A stretch of 64,000 nt of DNA, taken from assembly GCA_002397315.1 (NCBI GenBank), contig DHAE01000008.1, forward strand, positions 149,941 to 213,940, in the 5' to 3' direction. This document shows, one piece after another, positions 8,026 to 17,165 of this stretch. The notes below the pieces were generated by a model, which worked only from the letters and a program-made list of their open reading frames with translations, ran no database searches and was not told the origin of the DNA. Origin of the DNA: Comamonadaceae bacterium UBA4962 (GTDB lineage Bacteria > Pseudomonadota > Gammaproteobacteria > Burkholderiales > Burkholderiaceae_C). Made by a program: the position numbers and the translations under genes. Position 1 is the first letter of the stretch. Each line of letters opens with the position of its first letter.

Positions 8026-8763
8026 TCAGCCGCAAGGGCGCAGCGGCTTGCCGGCCAGCGCCGGCCGCAATGCATCGAGCGGCGGGCGCAGCGGGTCGGT
8101 GGCCTGCGGCAGGCGCAGCAGGTAGCCGCTGGCATCGCCGCGCTCCTGCACCACGCGCGCCGTGCGCACGCCCTGCGTGCCGAGCGCCGCCAGCGCGCGC
8201 TCGGCCGCCTCTTCGGTCGAGAATCGCCCGAGCGACAGGCCCGGCTCGAGCGCCGCGCCCGGCCGGTCGTACGCCACCTTGCGCGCGCGCAGTTCGGCGC
8301 GCTTCTTGTCGAGCGCATCCTCGTCCGCGAAGCGCCCCATGTAGACCATCCACCGCGCCGTGGCCGAGACCGCGTCCAGGTGCCAGGCCGCGTCGGGCAG
8401 GCCGGCCGAGGCTGCTGCCGCGCGCAGTGCGTCGGCCTGGCGCGCATCGAACGGGCCGGCCTGCAGGCAGCTGCTCCCTGCCGCGGCGGTGGGAGCGGGG
8501 GAACCATTGCCGGCCGGAGCTGGGGCCGGTGCCGGTGCCGATGCGGCTGCGGACGCCACTGGCGATGCGGGCGACGCCACGGGCGCAGGATGGCCCGCTG
8601 CGGGCCCGCCGATGCGCAGGTTCTCCGGCTGGATCTGCTGCTCCAGCCGACGGGGCTCGGTCTGCTCCGACGGGGCCAGGCCCCAGCCGCGCAGCAGGCC
8701 GTGCGCCCAGGCGTAATAGCCCGCGTTGGCGAGCAGAAGGACCAGGACGGCGGCACGCAGCAT
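8026..8763 (-). CDS. SPOR-domain protein with N-terminal membrane anchor
   Basis: The product is 245 residues. A single hydrophobic helix (about 3-22) is followed by a low-complexity Ala/Pro/Ser linker (about 60-100) and a C-terminal part with the VYMGRF-type strands of a SPOR-like fold (about 110-230, WMVYMGRFADEDALDKKRAEL). SPOR domains bind denuded peptidoglycan glycan strands, often at the septum. It lies 35 bp downstream of birA and may belong to the SET-birA operon. A specific divisome role cannot be assigned. Confidence 0.78.
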   Translation of the reverse strand: MLRAAVLVLLLANAGYYAWAHGLLRGWGLAPSEQTEPRRLEQQIQPENLRIGGPAAGHPAPVASPASPVASAAASAPAPAPAPAGNGSPAPTAAAGSSCLQAGPFDARQADALRAAAASAGLPDAAWHLDAVSATARWMVYMGRFADEDALDKKRAELRARKVAYDRPGAALEPGLSLGRFSTEEAAERALAALGTQGVRTARVVQERGDASGYLLRLPQATDPLRPPLDALRPALAGKPLRPCG

Positions 8764-8798
8764 GGGGGTTGTGCTCCTCGGGGGGGCGGCCCTGGCGG

Positions 8799-9659
8799 TC
8801 AGGCCGGCGGCAGCGGCTGCCCGGCGGGACGCACGCTGATTTCGGAACTGGTCACGGCCTGCACGCCCTCGGGGGTGCGCACCCGCAGCGCGCCGTCGGC
8901 CTCCACGCCGTCCGCGGTGCCGGCACCGCCGTCGCTCAGGACCACCTCCCGGCCCCGCAGCACGTCGCGCTGAAGGAAGCGCTGCCGCAGCGGCGCGAAG
9001 CCCTGCGCCTCGAACGACTGCAGCATGGCCACCAGCGGCGGCACCAGGCGCAGCAGCGCGGCGGGCGCGTCCAGCCGGCCATCGACGTCCTGCAGGCTGG
9101 CGGGCGGCGTCGTCAGGCCCTGTGCGCTCGGCGGACGCACGTTGATGCCCACGCCCACGACCACGTAGCGCGCGGCAGGGCCGGCGCCCGGGCCCGTTGC
9201 CGCCGCGGCGCCCACTAGGCTCGCCGTTTCGACCAGGATGCCGCCGAGCTTGCGGCCATCGTCCAGCCACAGGTCGTTGGGCCACTTCAAACCGACCCGG
9301 GGCTGGCCCGGCAGCGGCACCGGCTGCAGGTTCTCCGCGATGGACACGCCCACGGCCAGCGACAGGCCGGACCACTCCGCCGGCGCCAGCGGCAGGCCGA
9401 GCGAGAACATGAGCGAATCGCCCGCGGCATTGTTCCAGGCACGGCCCAGGCGCCCGCGCCCTGCCGTCTGCACCTCGGCCACGAGCAAGGTGGGCTCAGC
9501 GGCGCCCGCGCGGGCGCGCCGCATCAGTTCGGTGTTGGTGGAAGCTATGCTCGGCAGCACCTCCACCGTGAAACCCGGCAGCAGGGGCGCCACGGCCTCC
9601 CAGACCGCCTCGGCGGGCCAGCGCAGGGGCGGATGGGCAGGGGGCTGTGCCGTGCTCAC
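8799..9659 (-). CDS. birA: Biotin--[acetyl-CoA carboxylase] ligase
   Basis: The product is 286 residues. The biotinyl-5'-AMP site motif GRGRLGRAW and the KWPNDLW segment identify the catalytic domain, which is followed by a C-terminal SH3-like BPL_C domain. The protein lacks the N-terminal HTH of E. coli BirA, so it is a monofunctional class I ligase that attaches biotin to the AccB carrier protein. The GTG start at 9659 overlaps the stop of the SET gene (GTGA), which supports this start and translational coupling; an upstream in-frame extension would lie within the SET gene. Confidence 0.9.
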   Translation of the reverse strand: MSTAQPPAHPPLRWPAEAVWEAVAPLLPGFTVEVLPSIASTNTELMRRARAGAAEPTLLVAEVQTAGRGRLGRAWNNAAGDSLMFSLGLPLAPAEWSGLSLAVGVSIAENLQPVPLPGQPRVGLKWPNDLWLDDGRKLGGILVETASLVGAAAATGPGAGPAARYVVVGVGINVRPPSAQGLTTPPASLQDVDGRLDAPAALLRLVPPLVAMLQSFEAQGFAPLRQRFLQRDVLRGREVVLSDGGAGTADGVEADGALRVRTPEGVQAVTSSEISVRPAGQPLPPA

Positions 9660-10222
9660 CGGCGGGGGCTCCGGGGTTTGCGCGCGGGCGCAGAGGAGGG
9701 CGGCGGCGCGGAAGGGCCCGGCGGCGACCAGCCGCGCTTGGGCGCCAGCAGCGTGCCCCGGCACTGGGCGCTGCCGCACCAGCACGGGTATTCGGCCTTG
9801 AGTTTCGGGGTGTAGCGCTCGTCGACGATCAGGCCGTAGTCGTAGTTGAGTTCCTCGCCCGCGTGGATGTTGCGCAGCGCGGTGATGAAGACGCGGCCGT
9901 CGCGTTCGTCGGCGTAGCAGTTGGGCGCGCAGCTGTGGTTGATCCAGCGGGATGCATTTCCGCCATGGTTCGCATCAATGACACGGTCTTCATCGACGTG
10001 GAAATAGAAGGTATGGTTCGGCTGCAGCGGATCGTGCGGGTGCCGGTCCTGGGCTTCCTGCCAGCCGATGATTTCGCCCGTGTATTCGATCAGCACCTCG
10101 CCCTCGGCGATGTCCTGCACCGCGAACACGCCCTTGCCGTGCACGCCCGAGCGCCGCACCTGGATGCGACGGCCGCCCCTGTCGGCGGAAGGGTCGGCGG
10201 CGGGGCGGGCGGTGCGGGGCAT
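9656..10222 (-). CDS. SET-domain protein-lysine methyltransferase
   Basis: The product is 188 residues with a complete SET fold: the N-terminal GVHGKGVFA, the pseudoknot motifs NHSCAPN and GEELNYDYG, and a post-SET zinc cluster CWCGSAQCRGT. These are the AdoMet- and lysine-binding elements of eukaryotic-type lysine methyltransferases. Bacterial homologues methylate DNA-associated or other proteins; the target here is unknown. The C-terminus (about 160-188) is Pro/Ser/Arg-rich and probably disordered. It is divergent from topB by 115 bp and coupled to birA. Confidence 0.88.
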   Translation of the reverse strand: MPRTARPAADPSADRGGRRIQVRRSGVHGKGVFAVQDIAEGEVLIEYTGEIIGWQEAQDRHPHDPLQPNHTFYFHVDEDRVIDANHGGNASRWINHSCAPNCYADERDGRVFITALRNIHAGEELNYDYGLIVDERYTPKLKAEYPCWCGSAQCRGTLLAPKRGWSPPGPSAPPPSSAPARKPRSPRR

Positions 10223-10337
10223 GTCGAAACTCTGTTAATTTGGATGGGCACACCTGCGCAGGCACGTGTGCGTGTGCGCGTGTATGCGCGAGAGACCGGA
10301 ATTGTAGAAGCGCCCTTCGGGGCCGACCCCACAGAAA

Positions 10338-13259
10338 ATGACCAAGACCCTGGTAATCGCAGAAAAACCCTCGGTGGCACAGGACATCGTGCGTGCGCTC
10401 ACCCCCGTGGCGGGCAAGTTCGACAAGCACGAAGACCATTTCGAGAACGACCGCTACGTGGTCACCAGCGCCGTGGGCCACCTGGTGGAGATCCAGGCGC
10501 CCGAGGAATTCGACGTCAAGCGCGGCAAGTGGAGCTTCGCCCACCTGCCCGTGATCCCGCCCTACTTCGACCTGAAGCCGGTGGACAAGACCAAGAGCCG
10601 CCTCAATGCGGTCGTCAAGCTCGCCCGCCGCAAGGACGTCACCGACCTCGTCAACGCCTGCGACGCGGGGCGCGAGGGCGAACTCATCTTCCGCCTCATC
10701 GAGCAGTACGCGGGCGGCGCCAAGGGCGGCCTGAACAAGCCCGTGCGGCGCCTCTGGCTGCAGTCCATGACGCCGCAGGCCATCCGCGACGGCTTCGGCA
10801 ACCTGCGCTCCGACCAGCAGATGCAGGGCCTGGCCAGCGCCGCGCGCAGCCGCTCCGAGGCCGACTGGCTCGTGGGGATCAACGGCACGCGCGCCATGAC
10901 GGCCTTCAACTCGCGCGATGGGGGCTTCTTCCTCACCACCGTGGGCCGCGTGCAGACCCCGACGCTCTCGCTCGTCGTCGAGCGCGAGGAAAAGATCCGC
11001 CAGTTCGTCAGCCGCGACTACTGGGAAATCCACGCCGGCTTCCATGCCGAGGCCGGCGAGTACCTCGGCAAGTGGTTCGATCCGCAGTGGAAGAAGGTCG
11101 CCGACGACCCTGAGGCCCGCTCCGACCGCGTCTGGAACTTCGAGCGCGCCCGCGAGATCGCCGACGCGGTGCGCGGCAAGGCCGCCACCGTCACCGAGGA
11201 GAGCAAGCCCACCACCCAGGCCTCGCCCCTGCTGTTCGACCTGACCAGCCTGCAGCGCGAGGCCAACGGCAAGTTCGGCTTCTCGGCCAAGACCACGCTG
11301 GCGCTGGCGCAAAGCCTGTACGAGCGCCACAAGGCCCTGACCTACCCGCGTACCGACTCCCGCGCGCTGCCGGAAGACTACCTGCCCGTGGCGAAGGACA
11401 CCTTCGGCATGCTCGCCACCAGCGGCATGCGCCACCTGGCGCCCTATGCCCGGCAGGCGCTCGACGAGAACTACGTTCGCCCGAGCAAGCGCATCTTCGA
11501 CAACGCCAAGGTCAGCGATCACTTCGCCATCATCCCGACCACGCAGGCGCCCAGCGGCCTCTCCGAGGCCGAGCAGAAGCTCTACGACCTGGTGGTGCGC
11601 CGCTTCATGGCCGTGTTCTTCCCGAGCGCCGAATACCTGGTCACCACCCGCATCAGCCAGGTGGTGGGCCATTCGTTCAAGACCGAGGGCAAGGTGCTGG
11701 TCAAGCCCGGCTGGCTGGCCATCTACGGCAAGGAAGCGGCCAACGAGGTCGAGGACGGCAAGGCCGGCGACAAGGGCCAGCCGCTGGTGCCCGTGAAGCC
11801 CGGCGAGATGGCGCACACCGAATACGCCGAGCCCAAGGCCCTGAAGACCAAGCCACCGGCCCGCTACTCCGAAGCCACGCTGCTGGGCGCGATGGAAAGC
11901 GCCGGCAAGCAGGTGGAGGACGAAGAGCTGCGCTCGGCCATGCAGGAAAAGGGCCTGGGCACCCCGGCCACGCGCGCGGCCATCATCGAAGGCCTGCTCA
12001 CCGAGAAATACATGCTGCGCGAGGGCCGCGAGCTCATCCCCACGGCCAAGGCGTTCCAGCTCATGACGCTGCTGCGCGGCCTGGGGGTGGAAGAGCTTTC
12101 CCGTGCCGAACTCACCGGCGAGTGGGAGTACAAGCTCGCCCAGATGGAGAAGGGCCAGCTCAGCCGCGAGGCCTTCATGCAGCAGATCGCCGCCATGACC
12201 GAGCGCATGGTGAAGAAGGCCAAGGAATACGACCGCGACACCATCCCCGGCAACTACGCGACGCTCTCCACCCCGTGCCCGAACTGCGGCGGCGTGGTCA
12301 AGGAGAACTACCGGCGCTACGCCTGCACGGGCGCCGACGGGCGCGGCGACGGCTGCGGGTTTTCGTTCACCAAGTCGCCCGCGGGCCGCACCTTCGAGCC
12401 CGCCGAGGCCGAGGCCCTGCTGCGCGACCGCCGCATCGGCCCGCTGGAGGGCTTCCGCTCCAAGGCCGGCTGGCCGTTCACGGCCGAGGTCGCGATCGTG
12501 CGCGACGAGGAGGCCGGCAACTTCAAGCTGGAGTTCGACTTCGGCGACGACCGCGCGGGCGAAGCATCGGGCGAGCTGGTCGAGTTCACCGATGAGTCGC
12601 TGGGCCCGTGCCCCATCTGCGGCGCGCCCGTGCACGAGCACGGCAGCAACTACGTGTGCAGCAAGGCCGTGCCCACCGCCGCCCAGCCCACGCCCAGCTG
12701 CACCTTCAAGAGCGGCAAGATCATCCTGCAGCAGCCGGTGGAGCGCGAGCAGATGGCCAAGCTGCTCGCCACCGGCAAGACCGACCTGCTCGACAAGTTC
12801 GTGAGCATGCGCACGCGCCGCGCGTTCAAGGCCTTCCTGGCCTGGGACAAGGAGGCCGGCAAGGTGAACTTCGAGTTCGAGCCGCGCGAGAGCAAGTTCC
12901 CGCCGCGCAAGTTCGCCGGCAAGGCAGGTACCACGGCCGCCGCCAAGAAGGCGGCCAAGCCCGCCGCCAAGGCCGCGGCGAAGAAGAGCCCGGCCGCCAC
13001 CGCTGCCAAGGCCCCGCGCAAGACCGCCGCCGGCAAACCCCCGAGCCCGGCCCTCGCCGCCGTGATCGGCCCGGAACCGGTCGGCCGGCCCGAAGCGGTG
13101 AAGAAGATGTGGGAATACATCAAGGCCCACAACCTGCAGGACCCCAAGGACAAGCGCACCATCGTCGCCGACGCCAAGCTGCGCGAGGTGTTCGGCAAGG
13201 AGTCGGCGGGCATGTTCGAGCTGGCGGGGATTTTGGGCAAGCATCTCGGAGGTGAATGA
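10338..13259 (+). CDS. topB: DNA topoisomerase III with C-terminal SWIB domain
   Basis: The product is 973 residues, far longer than E. coli TopB (about 650). It has an N-terminal TOPRIM domain (about 1-150), the type IA core with the active-site Tyr at about 336 in LTYPRTDSRALP, and two C-terminal zinc-ribbon-like segments (CPNCGG at about 647; CPICGAP near 757). A Lys/Ala-rich histone-H1-like linker (about 860-900) leads to a SWIB/MDM2-type domain (about 902-973; AVKKMWEYIKAHNLQDPKDK). The enzyme relaxes and decatenates DNA by single-strand passage. The SWIB and basic tail are accessory DNA/protein-binding regions also seen in some Burkholderiales and Chlamydia proteins. Confidence 0.93.
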   Translation: MTKTLVIAEKPSVAQDIVRALTPVAGKFDKHEDHFENDRYVVTSAVGHLVEIQAPEEFDVKRGKWSFAHLPVIPPYFDLKPVDKTKSRLNAVVKLARRKDVTDLVNACDAGREGELIFRLIEQYAGGAKGGLNKPVRRLWLQSMTPQAIRDGFGNLRSDQQMQGLASAARSRSEADWLVGINGTRAMTAFNSRDGGFFLTTVGRVQTPTLSLVVEREEKIRQFVSRDYWEIHAGFHAEAGEYLGKWFDPQWKKVADDPEARSDRVWNFERAREIADAVRGKAATVTEESKPTTQASPLLFDLTSLQREANGKFGFSAKTTLALAQSLYERHKALTYPRTDSRALPEDYLPVAKDTFGMLATSGMRHLAPYARQALDENYVRPSKRIFDNAKVSDHFAIIPTTQAPSGLSEAEQKLYDLVVRRFMAVFFPSAEYLVTTRISQVVGHSFKTEGKVLVKPGWLAIYGKEAANEVEDGKAGDKGQPLVPVKPGEMAHTEYAEPKALKTKPPARYSEATLLGAMESAGKQVEDEELRSAMQEKGLGTPATRAAIIEGLLTEKYMLREGRELIPTAKAFQLMTLLRGLGVEELSRAELTGEWEYKLAQMEKGQLSREAFMQQIAAMTERMVKKAKEYDRDTIPGNYATLSTPCPNCGGVVKENYRRYACTGADGRGDGCGFSFTKSPAGRTFEPAEAEALLRDRRIGPLEGFRSKAGWPFTAEVAIVRDEEAGNFKLEFDFGDDRAGEASGELVEFTDESLGPCPICGAPVHEHGSNYVCSKAVPTAAQPTPSCTFKSGKIILQQPVEREQMAKLLATGKTDLLDKFVSMRTRRAFKAFLAWDKEAGKVNFEFEPRESKFPPRKFAGKAGTTAAAKKAAKPAAKAAAKKSPAATAAKAPRKTAAGKPPSPALAAVIGPEPVGRPEAVKKMWEYIKAHNLQDPKDKRTIVADAKLREVFGKESAGMFELAGILGKHLGGE

Positions 13260-13260
13260 C

Positions 13261-13491
13261 ATGGCCATCGCCCATCGACCGATGAAGGCCACCGTGGCGA
13301 GCGGTGCCGCACGCGGGCACCGCGGTGTCCTTCTGGCGGCCACTCTGGTGGCCTGCGCCGCGCTGCTGGCGGGCTGCGAAACCACCGCCGCCCGGCCATC
13401 CACCGCGGAAGGCAGTCAGGCGGGGGAGAGCGGCGTTACCGTGTTCGGCACCATCGATACGGGGGTGGGGGCGGTGCGGTCCTCCCGCTGA
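13261..13491 (+). CDS. Small hypothetical lipoprotein
   Basis: The product is 76 residues. A signal segment ends in the lipobox LLAGC (Cys near residue 38), so the mature protein is a lipid-anchored peptide of about 39 residues. The ATG at 13261 has a GGAGG ribosome-binding site 8 bp upstream inside the last codons of topB; a GTG at 13252 is also possible. The gene follows topB directly and is probably co-transcribed. The tail VTVFGTIDTGVGAV is not recognised. Function unknown. Confidence 0.65.
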   Translation: MAIAHRPMKATVASGAARGHRGVLLAATLVACAALLAGCETTAARPSTAEGSQAGESGVTVFGTIDTGVGAVRSSR

Positions 13492-13613
13492 AGGGATGGG
13501 CGGCCGCGCCGACTCATACACTGCCGCGCGGAGTCGCTCCGTCGTTACGGACTGCGCTTGTGTTGTGAAGCGGATCCAATCAACGGGCGTTTTCCCCGAA
13601 GTCAGTTGGCCCC

Positions 13614-14807
13614 TCAAACATTCGCCGAATCCGCCTCCGCTTCGGGCCACAGCTGCGGAAACATGAAGCGCAGAGCATGTTGCGGCAAACCAAAGCGTAC
13701 CTTGCCCTGTGGCGAGTCGGACTTGAGCAGCCCGCGTTTGACCAGCGCGCCCAGTGCGTCGGTGGAGCTCCGGTCGCTCATGGCGAGCATGGCTTTGAAC
13801 TCGCCACGCGGCATTTCTTCGCCGCTCAAAAACAGGTAGTGCAGGCCGCGCAGTGCCTCTTTGCGGACGCCTTGTTTCAGCACGGTGGCCTCGTAGGTCA
13901 GGCAGGCTTCGATTCGGTTTTTGATGGCCTCGAAGTCCAACAGGCCGGACATGAAGCGGACCTGGTCCAGGCAGGTGTCCAGCACATAGTGGGCCCATGC
14001 GATCAGGGCCTGTTCGCTCAGGTTGCCGCGCCCGTCCAGGTCGCCGCGGCGCGGGCTGTCGGCGTCGGCCAGCAGTGCGTAGTAGCGATCGGTACTGCGG
14101 GCAAAGCCGCGCAGGGGCGACCACAGCCCGCCGGTGTAGCCCATCGCCGTGAGCCAGGTGTGGGTATGCAGCCGCATGACGCGGCCATTGCCATCCACGA
14201 AGGGGTGTACCCAGCCCAGCCGCTGGTGCGCACACGCCAGGGCCACCAAAGCCGCCTCGCCCCGGCGCACGCCGCCATAGAACGCAGCCCAGCGCTGCAG
14301 AAACAATGGCACGGCGGCATGCGTGGGCGCCACATGCTGGCCCACGCGCACGTCGCGCTCGCGCAGCGCACCAGGAGGGATGGGCTCCTGCTCCGGGGTG
14401 AGCAGGTCGGCGGCGGGCAGGCGGGAAAATAAGGCATGGTGGATGTCCTGCACCGCCTCTGGCGTGTACAGCTTTGCAGCGCCGTCGGGCCCGGTGTAAC
14501 GCTGCTCCAGCACCTGTTCGGCCTCGATGTGCGCGATGGCCAAGCGCTGCTTGGCGGCCAGCACGGCATCTTGGGAGAAGTCTCGCCGCAGGGCCTGCTC
14601 GATTTCGTGCGGTCGCGTGTGCTGCCCCTCGATGCGGTTGGTGTAGTACGAATTCATGCTGCGCAGCAGGCTGCGCAACTCCGGCGGCACCCGCGTGCCG
14701 GCCAGGGTGGTCGCCAGCCGGGACAGGTCATGCGCCTTGGCGAGCAGAGGCTCCATCCGGGCATCGGCCGGCAGCAAGGGCTCGAACTGGTGGATATTAC
14801 TGTACAT
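13614..14807 (-). CDS. fic: Fic-family protein (AMPylase-type), class II
   Basis: The product is 397 residues. The catalytic Fic motif HPFVDGNGRVMR (201-212) matches HxFx(D/E)GNGRxxR. An N-terminal inhibitory-helix motif TNRIEG (56-61) fits [S/T]xxxE[G/N], so the enzyme should be auto-inhibited (class II). A C-terminal winged-helix region (about 310-390) follows. Fic proteins transfer AMP or related groups to a hydroxyl on target proteins; the target is unknown. Base composition falls around 14800-14900, and the gene sits alone between unrelated host genes, which hints at acquisition. Confidence 0.9.
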   Translation of the reverse strand: MYSNIHQFEPLLPADARMEPLLAKAHDLSRLATTLAGTRVPPELRSLLRSMNSYYTNRIEGQHTRPHEIEQALRRDFSQDAVLAAKQRLAIAHIEAEQVLEQRYTGPDGAAKLYTPEAVQDIHHALFSRLPAADLLTPEQEPIPPGALRERDVRVGQHVAPTHAAVPLFLQRWAAFYGGVRRGEAALVALACAHQRLGWVHPFVDGNGRVMRLHTHTWLTAMGYTGGLWSPLRGFARSTDRYYALLADADSPRRGDLDGRGNLSEQALIAWAHYVLDTCLDQVRFMSGLLDFEAIKNRIEACLTYEATVLKQGVRKEALRGLHYLFLSGEEMPRGEFKAMLAMSDRSSTDALGALVKRGLLKSDSPQGKVRFGLPQHALRFMFPQLWPEAEADSANV

Positions 14808-14859
14808 CCGACTATTTTGCCAAGATTGGCTCGTAGCTAAACATATGAAATGAAAAGAC

Positions 14860-15147
14860 TTATTTGCTGAATTGCCAAGTTGTTTGCCAACTTTTCAGCC
14901 AGTCGCTCGGTGTTTGCGGATTTACGAAGTACGCGTCCTGTGCTTCCAGCGGAATGGTCAGCTGTAGGCCACCGACAAAGTCTTCGAGCCATGTGCGGTG
15001 ATTAACGACCGCAATCGCCGCAGAAACTGCGGTGAATCCCCACTGGAACACCGTCGGCCAGGCGGCAGGGCTCGACGGCGCAATGCCAAGCTCCACCAAC
15101 TGCCCCTTCGGCACGAACCCGCGCAGCCTTTCGCGAAGCGCCGTCAT
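14860..15147 (-). CDS. Hypothetical small protein upstream of fic (possibly a gene remnant)
   Basis: The frame gives 95 residues from the ATG at 15147 to the TAA at 14860. Sequence such as AIAVVNHRTWLEDFVGGLQL and DAYFVNPQTPSDW looks protein-like and is AT-richer than its neighbours, like the Fic region. The frame stays open upstream to 15303 and would overlap the start of the RDD gene on the other strand, so this could be the 3' end of a larger, truncated gene. I do not recognise a family. It lies 52 bp upstream of fic on the same strand, so an accessory role is possible but unsupported. Confidence 0.4.
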   Translation of the reverse strand: MTALRERLRGFVPKGQLVELGIAPSSPAAWPTVFQWGFTAVSAAIAVVNHRTWLEDFVGGLQLTIPLEAQDAYFVNPQTPSDWLKSWQTTWQFSK

Positions 15148-15221
15148 CACCAGTTCGGCGTTCTGCACCAGAATGCGCCATCCATCCTGGCTCGACAACC
15201 CGCGTAGAAAGCGAACATGCC

Positions 15222-15728
15222 ATGAACCAGCCCCAAAACACGGCCGGCCCCGACGACGCCTCCGACCTCGAATACGTCGGCTTCTGGGCCCGCGTGGGCG
15301 CAACGCTGCTCGACACGGTGCTGCTGCTGGTCGTGACCGTGCCGCTGCTGGCGGCGTTCTACGGCTGGGAATATTTCGAGCAGACCGACAAGCTGGTCGC
15401 GGGGCCGGCGGATTTCCTGATCTCCTGGGTGCTGCCGGCGGTGGCGGTGCTGCTGTTCTGGTTCTGGCGGCAGGCCACGCCCGGCAAGATGGTCATCGGC
15501 GCCCGCGTGGTGGATGCGGAGACCGGCCGGCCGATGACGACCGGGCAGGCGGTGGGGCGCTATCTGGCGTATTTCGTGTCGGCGATTCCGCTGTGCCTGG
15601 GCTTCGTGTGGGTGGCGTTCGACCGGCGCAAGCAGGGCTGGCACGACAAGCTGGCGGGCACGGTGGTGGTGCGGCCGAAGAAGCAGAGAGCCTCCGAGTC
15701 GGTGATGTTCGTCAAGGACCGGCACTAG
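15222..15728 (+). CDS. RDD-family membrane protein
   Basis: The product is 168 residues with three hydrophobic segments (about 30-50, 68-83, 113-133). The conserved Arg and Asp pair of the RDD family appears in ARVGATLLDTVLLL, with the second Asp in KQGWHDKLAGT near the C-terminus, and TPGKMVIGARVVD is the usual middle motif. This is an inner-membrane protein of unclear role; some relatives affect ion or transport processes. It stands alone between opposite-strand genes. Confidence 0.85.
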   Translation: MNQPQNTAGPDDASDLEYVGFWARVGATLLDTVLLLVVTVPLLAAFYGWEYFEQTDKLVAGPADFLISWVLPAVAVLLFWFWRQATPGKMVIGARVVDAETGRPMTTGQAVGRYLAYFVSAIPLCLGFVWVAFDRRKQGWHDKLAGTVVVRPKKQRASESVMFVKDRH

Positions 15729-15859
15729 GAGCGCTTAGCCTGCCTGCCGCCGTCTGCGCGCATGCGCACGCACCTGCGCGACGCCTGGCGCGTGCCGGGG
15801 CCGCTACGATCCGCGTCTCATCACGGCCCTGCGCGGGCCACCACAGGAGACACATCGCC

Positions 15860-16243
15860 ATGTTCAGCCACGTCATCCTCGGCGTCACCGACCTCGAACG
15901 TTCCAAGCGCTTCTACGACGCCCTGCTCGGCACCCTCGGCGTGCCGCCGGGCGTCGCCAACAAGAGCCGCTATTTCTACCGCAGCCCCACGGGCCTGTTC
16001 GGCATCACCCTGCCGATCAACGGCGAGCCGGCCACGCACGGCAACGGCAGCACCATCGGTTTCGCGGCGCAGTCGCCGGAGCAGGCCGATGCCTTCCATG
16101 CGGCCGGCGTGGCGAACGGCGGCACGACCTGCGAAGACCCGCCCGGCTACCGTGAGGGCCCGGTGGGCCCGCTGTACCTCGCCTACCTGCGCGACCCGGA
16201 CGGCAACAAGCTCTGCGTGATGTTCCGGCCGCCCAAGGCCTGA
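15860..16243 (+). CDS. VOC (glyoxalase/dioxygenase-like) family protein
   Basis: The product is 127 residues with the vicinal-oxygen-chelate fold: MFSHVILGVTDLERSKRFYD at the start and YLRDPDGNKLCVMF at the end. It is the single-module type that dimerises to form metal sites. It could be a glyoxalase-like or resistance-type enzyme; the substrate cannot be inferred. The start at 15860 has a CAGGAGA ribosome-binding site 9 bp upstream. Confidence 0.85.
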   Translation: MFSHVILGVTDLERSKRFYDALLGTLGVPPGVANKSRYFYRSPTGLFGITLPINGEPATHGNGSTIGFAAQSPEQADAFHAAGVANGGTTCEDPPGYREGPVGPLYLAYLRDPDGNKLCVMFRPPKA

Positions 16244-16277
16244 TCGCACGGCTGCGGCGGCCGTGCGCCGCGGCGGT

Positions 16278-17165
16278 TCAACGCAGATCCGCCAGGAAGC
16301 GCGCGGTGCGCTGCGCGAGATCATGAGGCCGCTCGCGGTGCGGGACATGCGCCGCGCCGGGAAGGATCTCCACGCGCGCGGGACCGGCCGCCCAGCGGGC
16401 GATGCGCTCGGGCTGTTCGGTGGAGCCGTATTCGTCCTGATCGCCGTGCAGGGCGAGCACCGGGCACTGCACGCGCGCCAGCACGCCGGCCTGCGACCAG
16501 CCGGCGAAATCGGGATGCAGCCAGGTATCGACCCAGGCGCCGAGCACCCACCGCGCACGGGCCTCGTCGCCGCCATGGTAGCGGGCGAGCCGCTGCAGGG
16601 CCTCGGGGCTGCGGTGGAACTGGTCGCGCGCCGCGCGGATGCCTTCGAGGGTGCGTTCTTCCACGCAGGCCTGGGCCGCCACGGTGACGAGGGCGTCGCA
16701 ACCGCAACCGTAATTGCGAACGCTTTCTGAGCCCGTGCCCGTTCCCAGGTCCGTGCCCGCGTCCGCCGCACAGTGCGCCGCCATGGCGCCGCCCACGCTG
16801 TGGCCCAGTGCAACGAAACGATCGAAACCGAGCTGTTCGCGCAAGGCCGGCAGGCTGGTGCGGGCTTCTTCGCCGATGAAGTCCAGCGGCAGGGGCGCGG
16901 TGCGCGCATCGGAGCGGCCGAAGCCCAGGCGATCGTAGGCGATCACGTCGCGGCCGGTGGCGGCGCACAGCGCCGCGGGGAAGTCCCGCCACAGTTCCAC
17001 GCAGCCGAGTGAATCGTGGAAGAGCAGGACCGGGGGCAGGGACGTGCTGGGGGACGGGAGACTGGAGGCAGGCGGGCCGGGAGCCCAGCGGCGCGTGAAC
17101 AGGCGGCCCTGGGGCGTGTCGGCCCAGGCGTCGTGCTGCATGGGCGGGTTGGGAAAGTCGTGCAC
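16278..17165 (-). CDS. Alpha/beta-fold hydrolase
   Basis: The product is 295 residues. The nucleophile elbow GHSVGG gives the catalytic Ser, the oxyanion-hole region is LLFHDSLG, the acid is probably in LHGDQDEYG, and the His is in GAAHVPH near the C-terminus. This is a soluble esterase/lipase-like hydrolase of unknown substrate. A GTG start at 17165 was chosen because AGGA lies 6-9 bp upstream; the internal ATG at 17141 has no ribosome-binding site. This is the last host gene before the phage-derived element. Confidence 0.82.
   Translation of the reverse strand: MHDFPNPPMQHDAWADTPQGRLFTRRWAPGPPASSLPSPSTSLPPVLLFHDSLGCVELWRDFPAALCAATGRDVIAYDRLGFGRSDARTAPLPLDFIGEEARTSLPALREQLGFDRFVALGHSVGGAMAAHCAADAGTDLGTGTGSESVRNYGCGCDALVTVAAQACVEERTLEGIRAARDQFHRSPEALQRLARYHGGDEARARWVLGAWVDTWLHPDFAGWSQAGVLARVQCPVLALHGDQDEYGSTEQPERIARWAAGPARVEILPGAAHVPHRERPHDLAQRTARFLADLR

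Noticed and set aside
9990..13403. A 1137-codon open frame on the minus strand opposite topB
   Set aside because: Antisense shadow of topoisomerase III.
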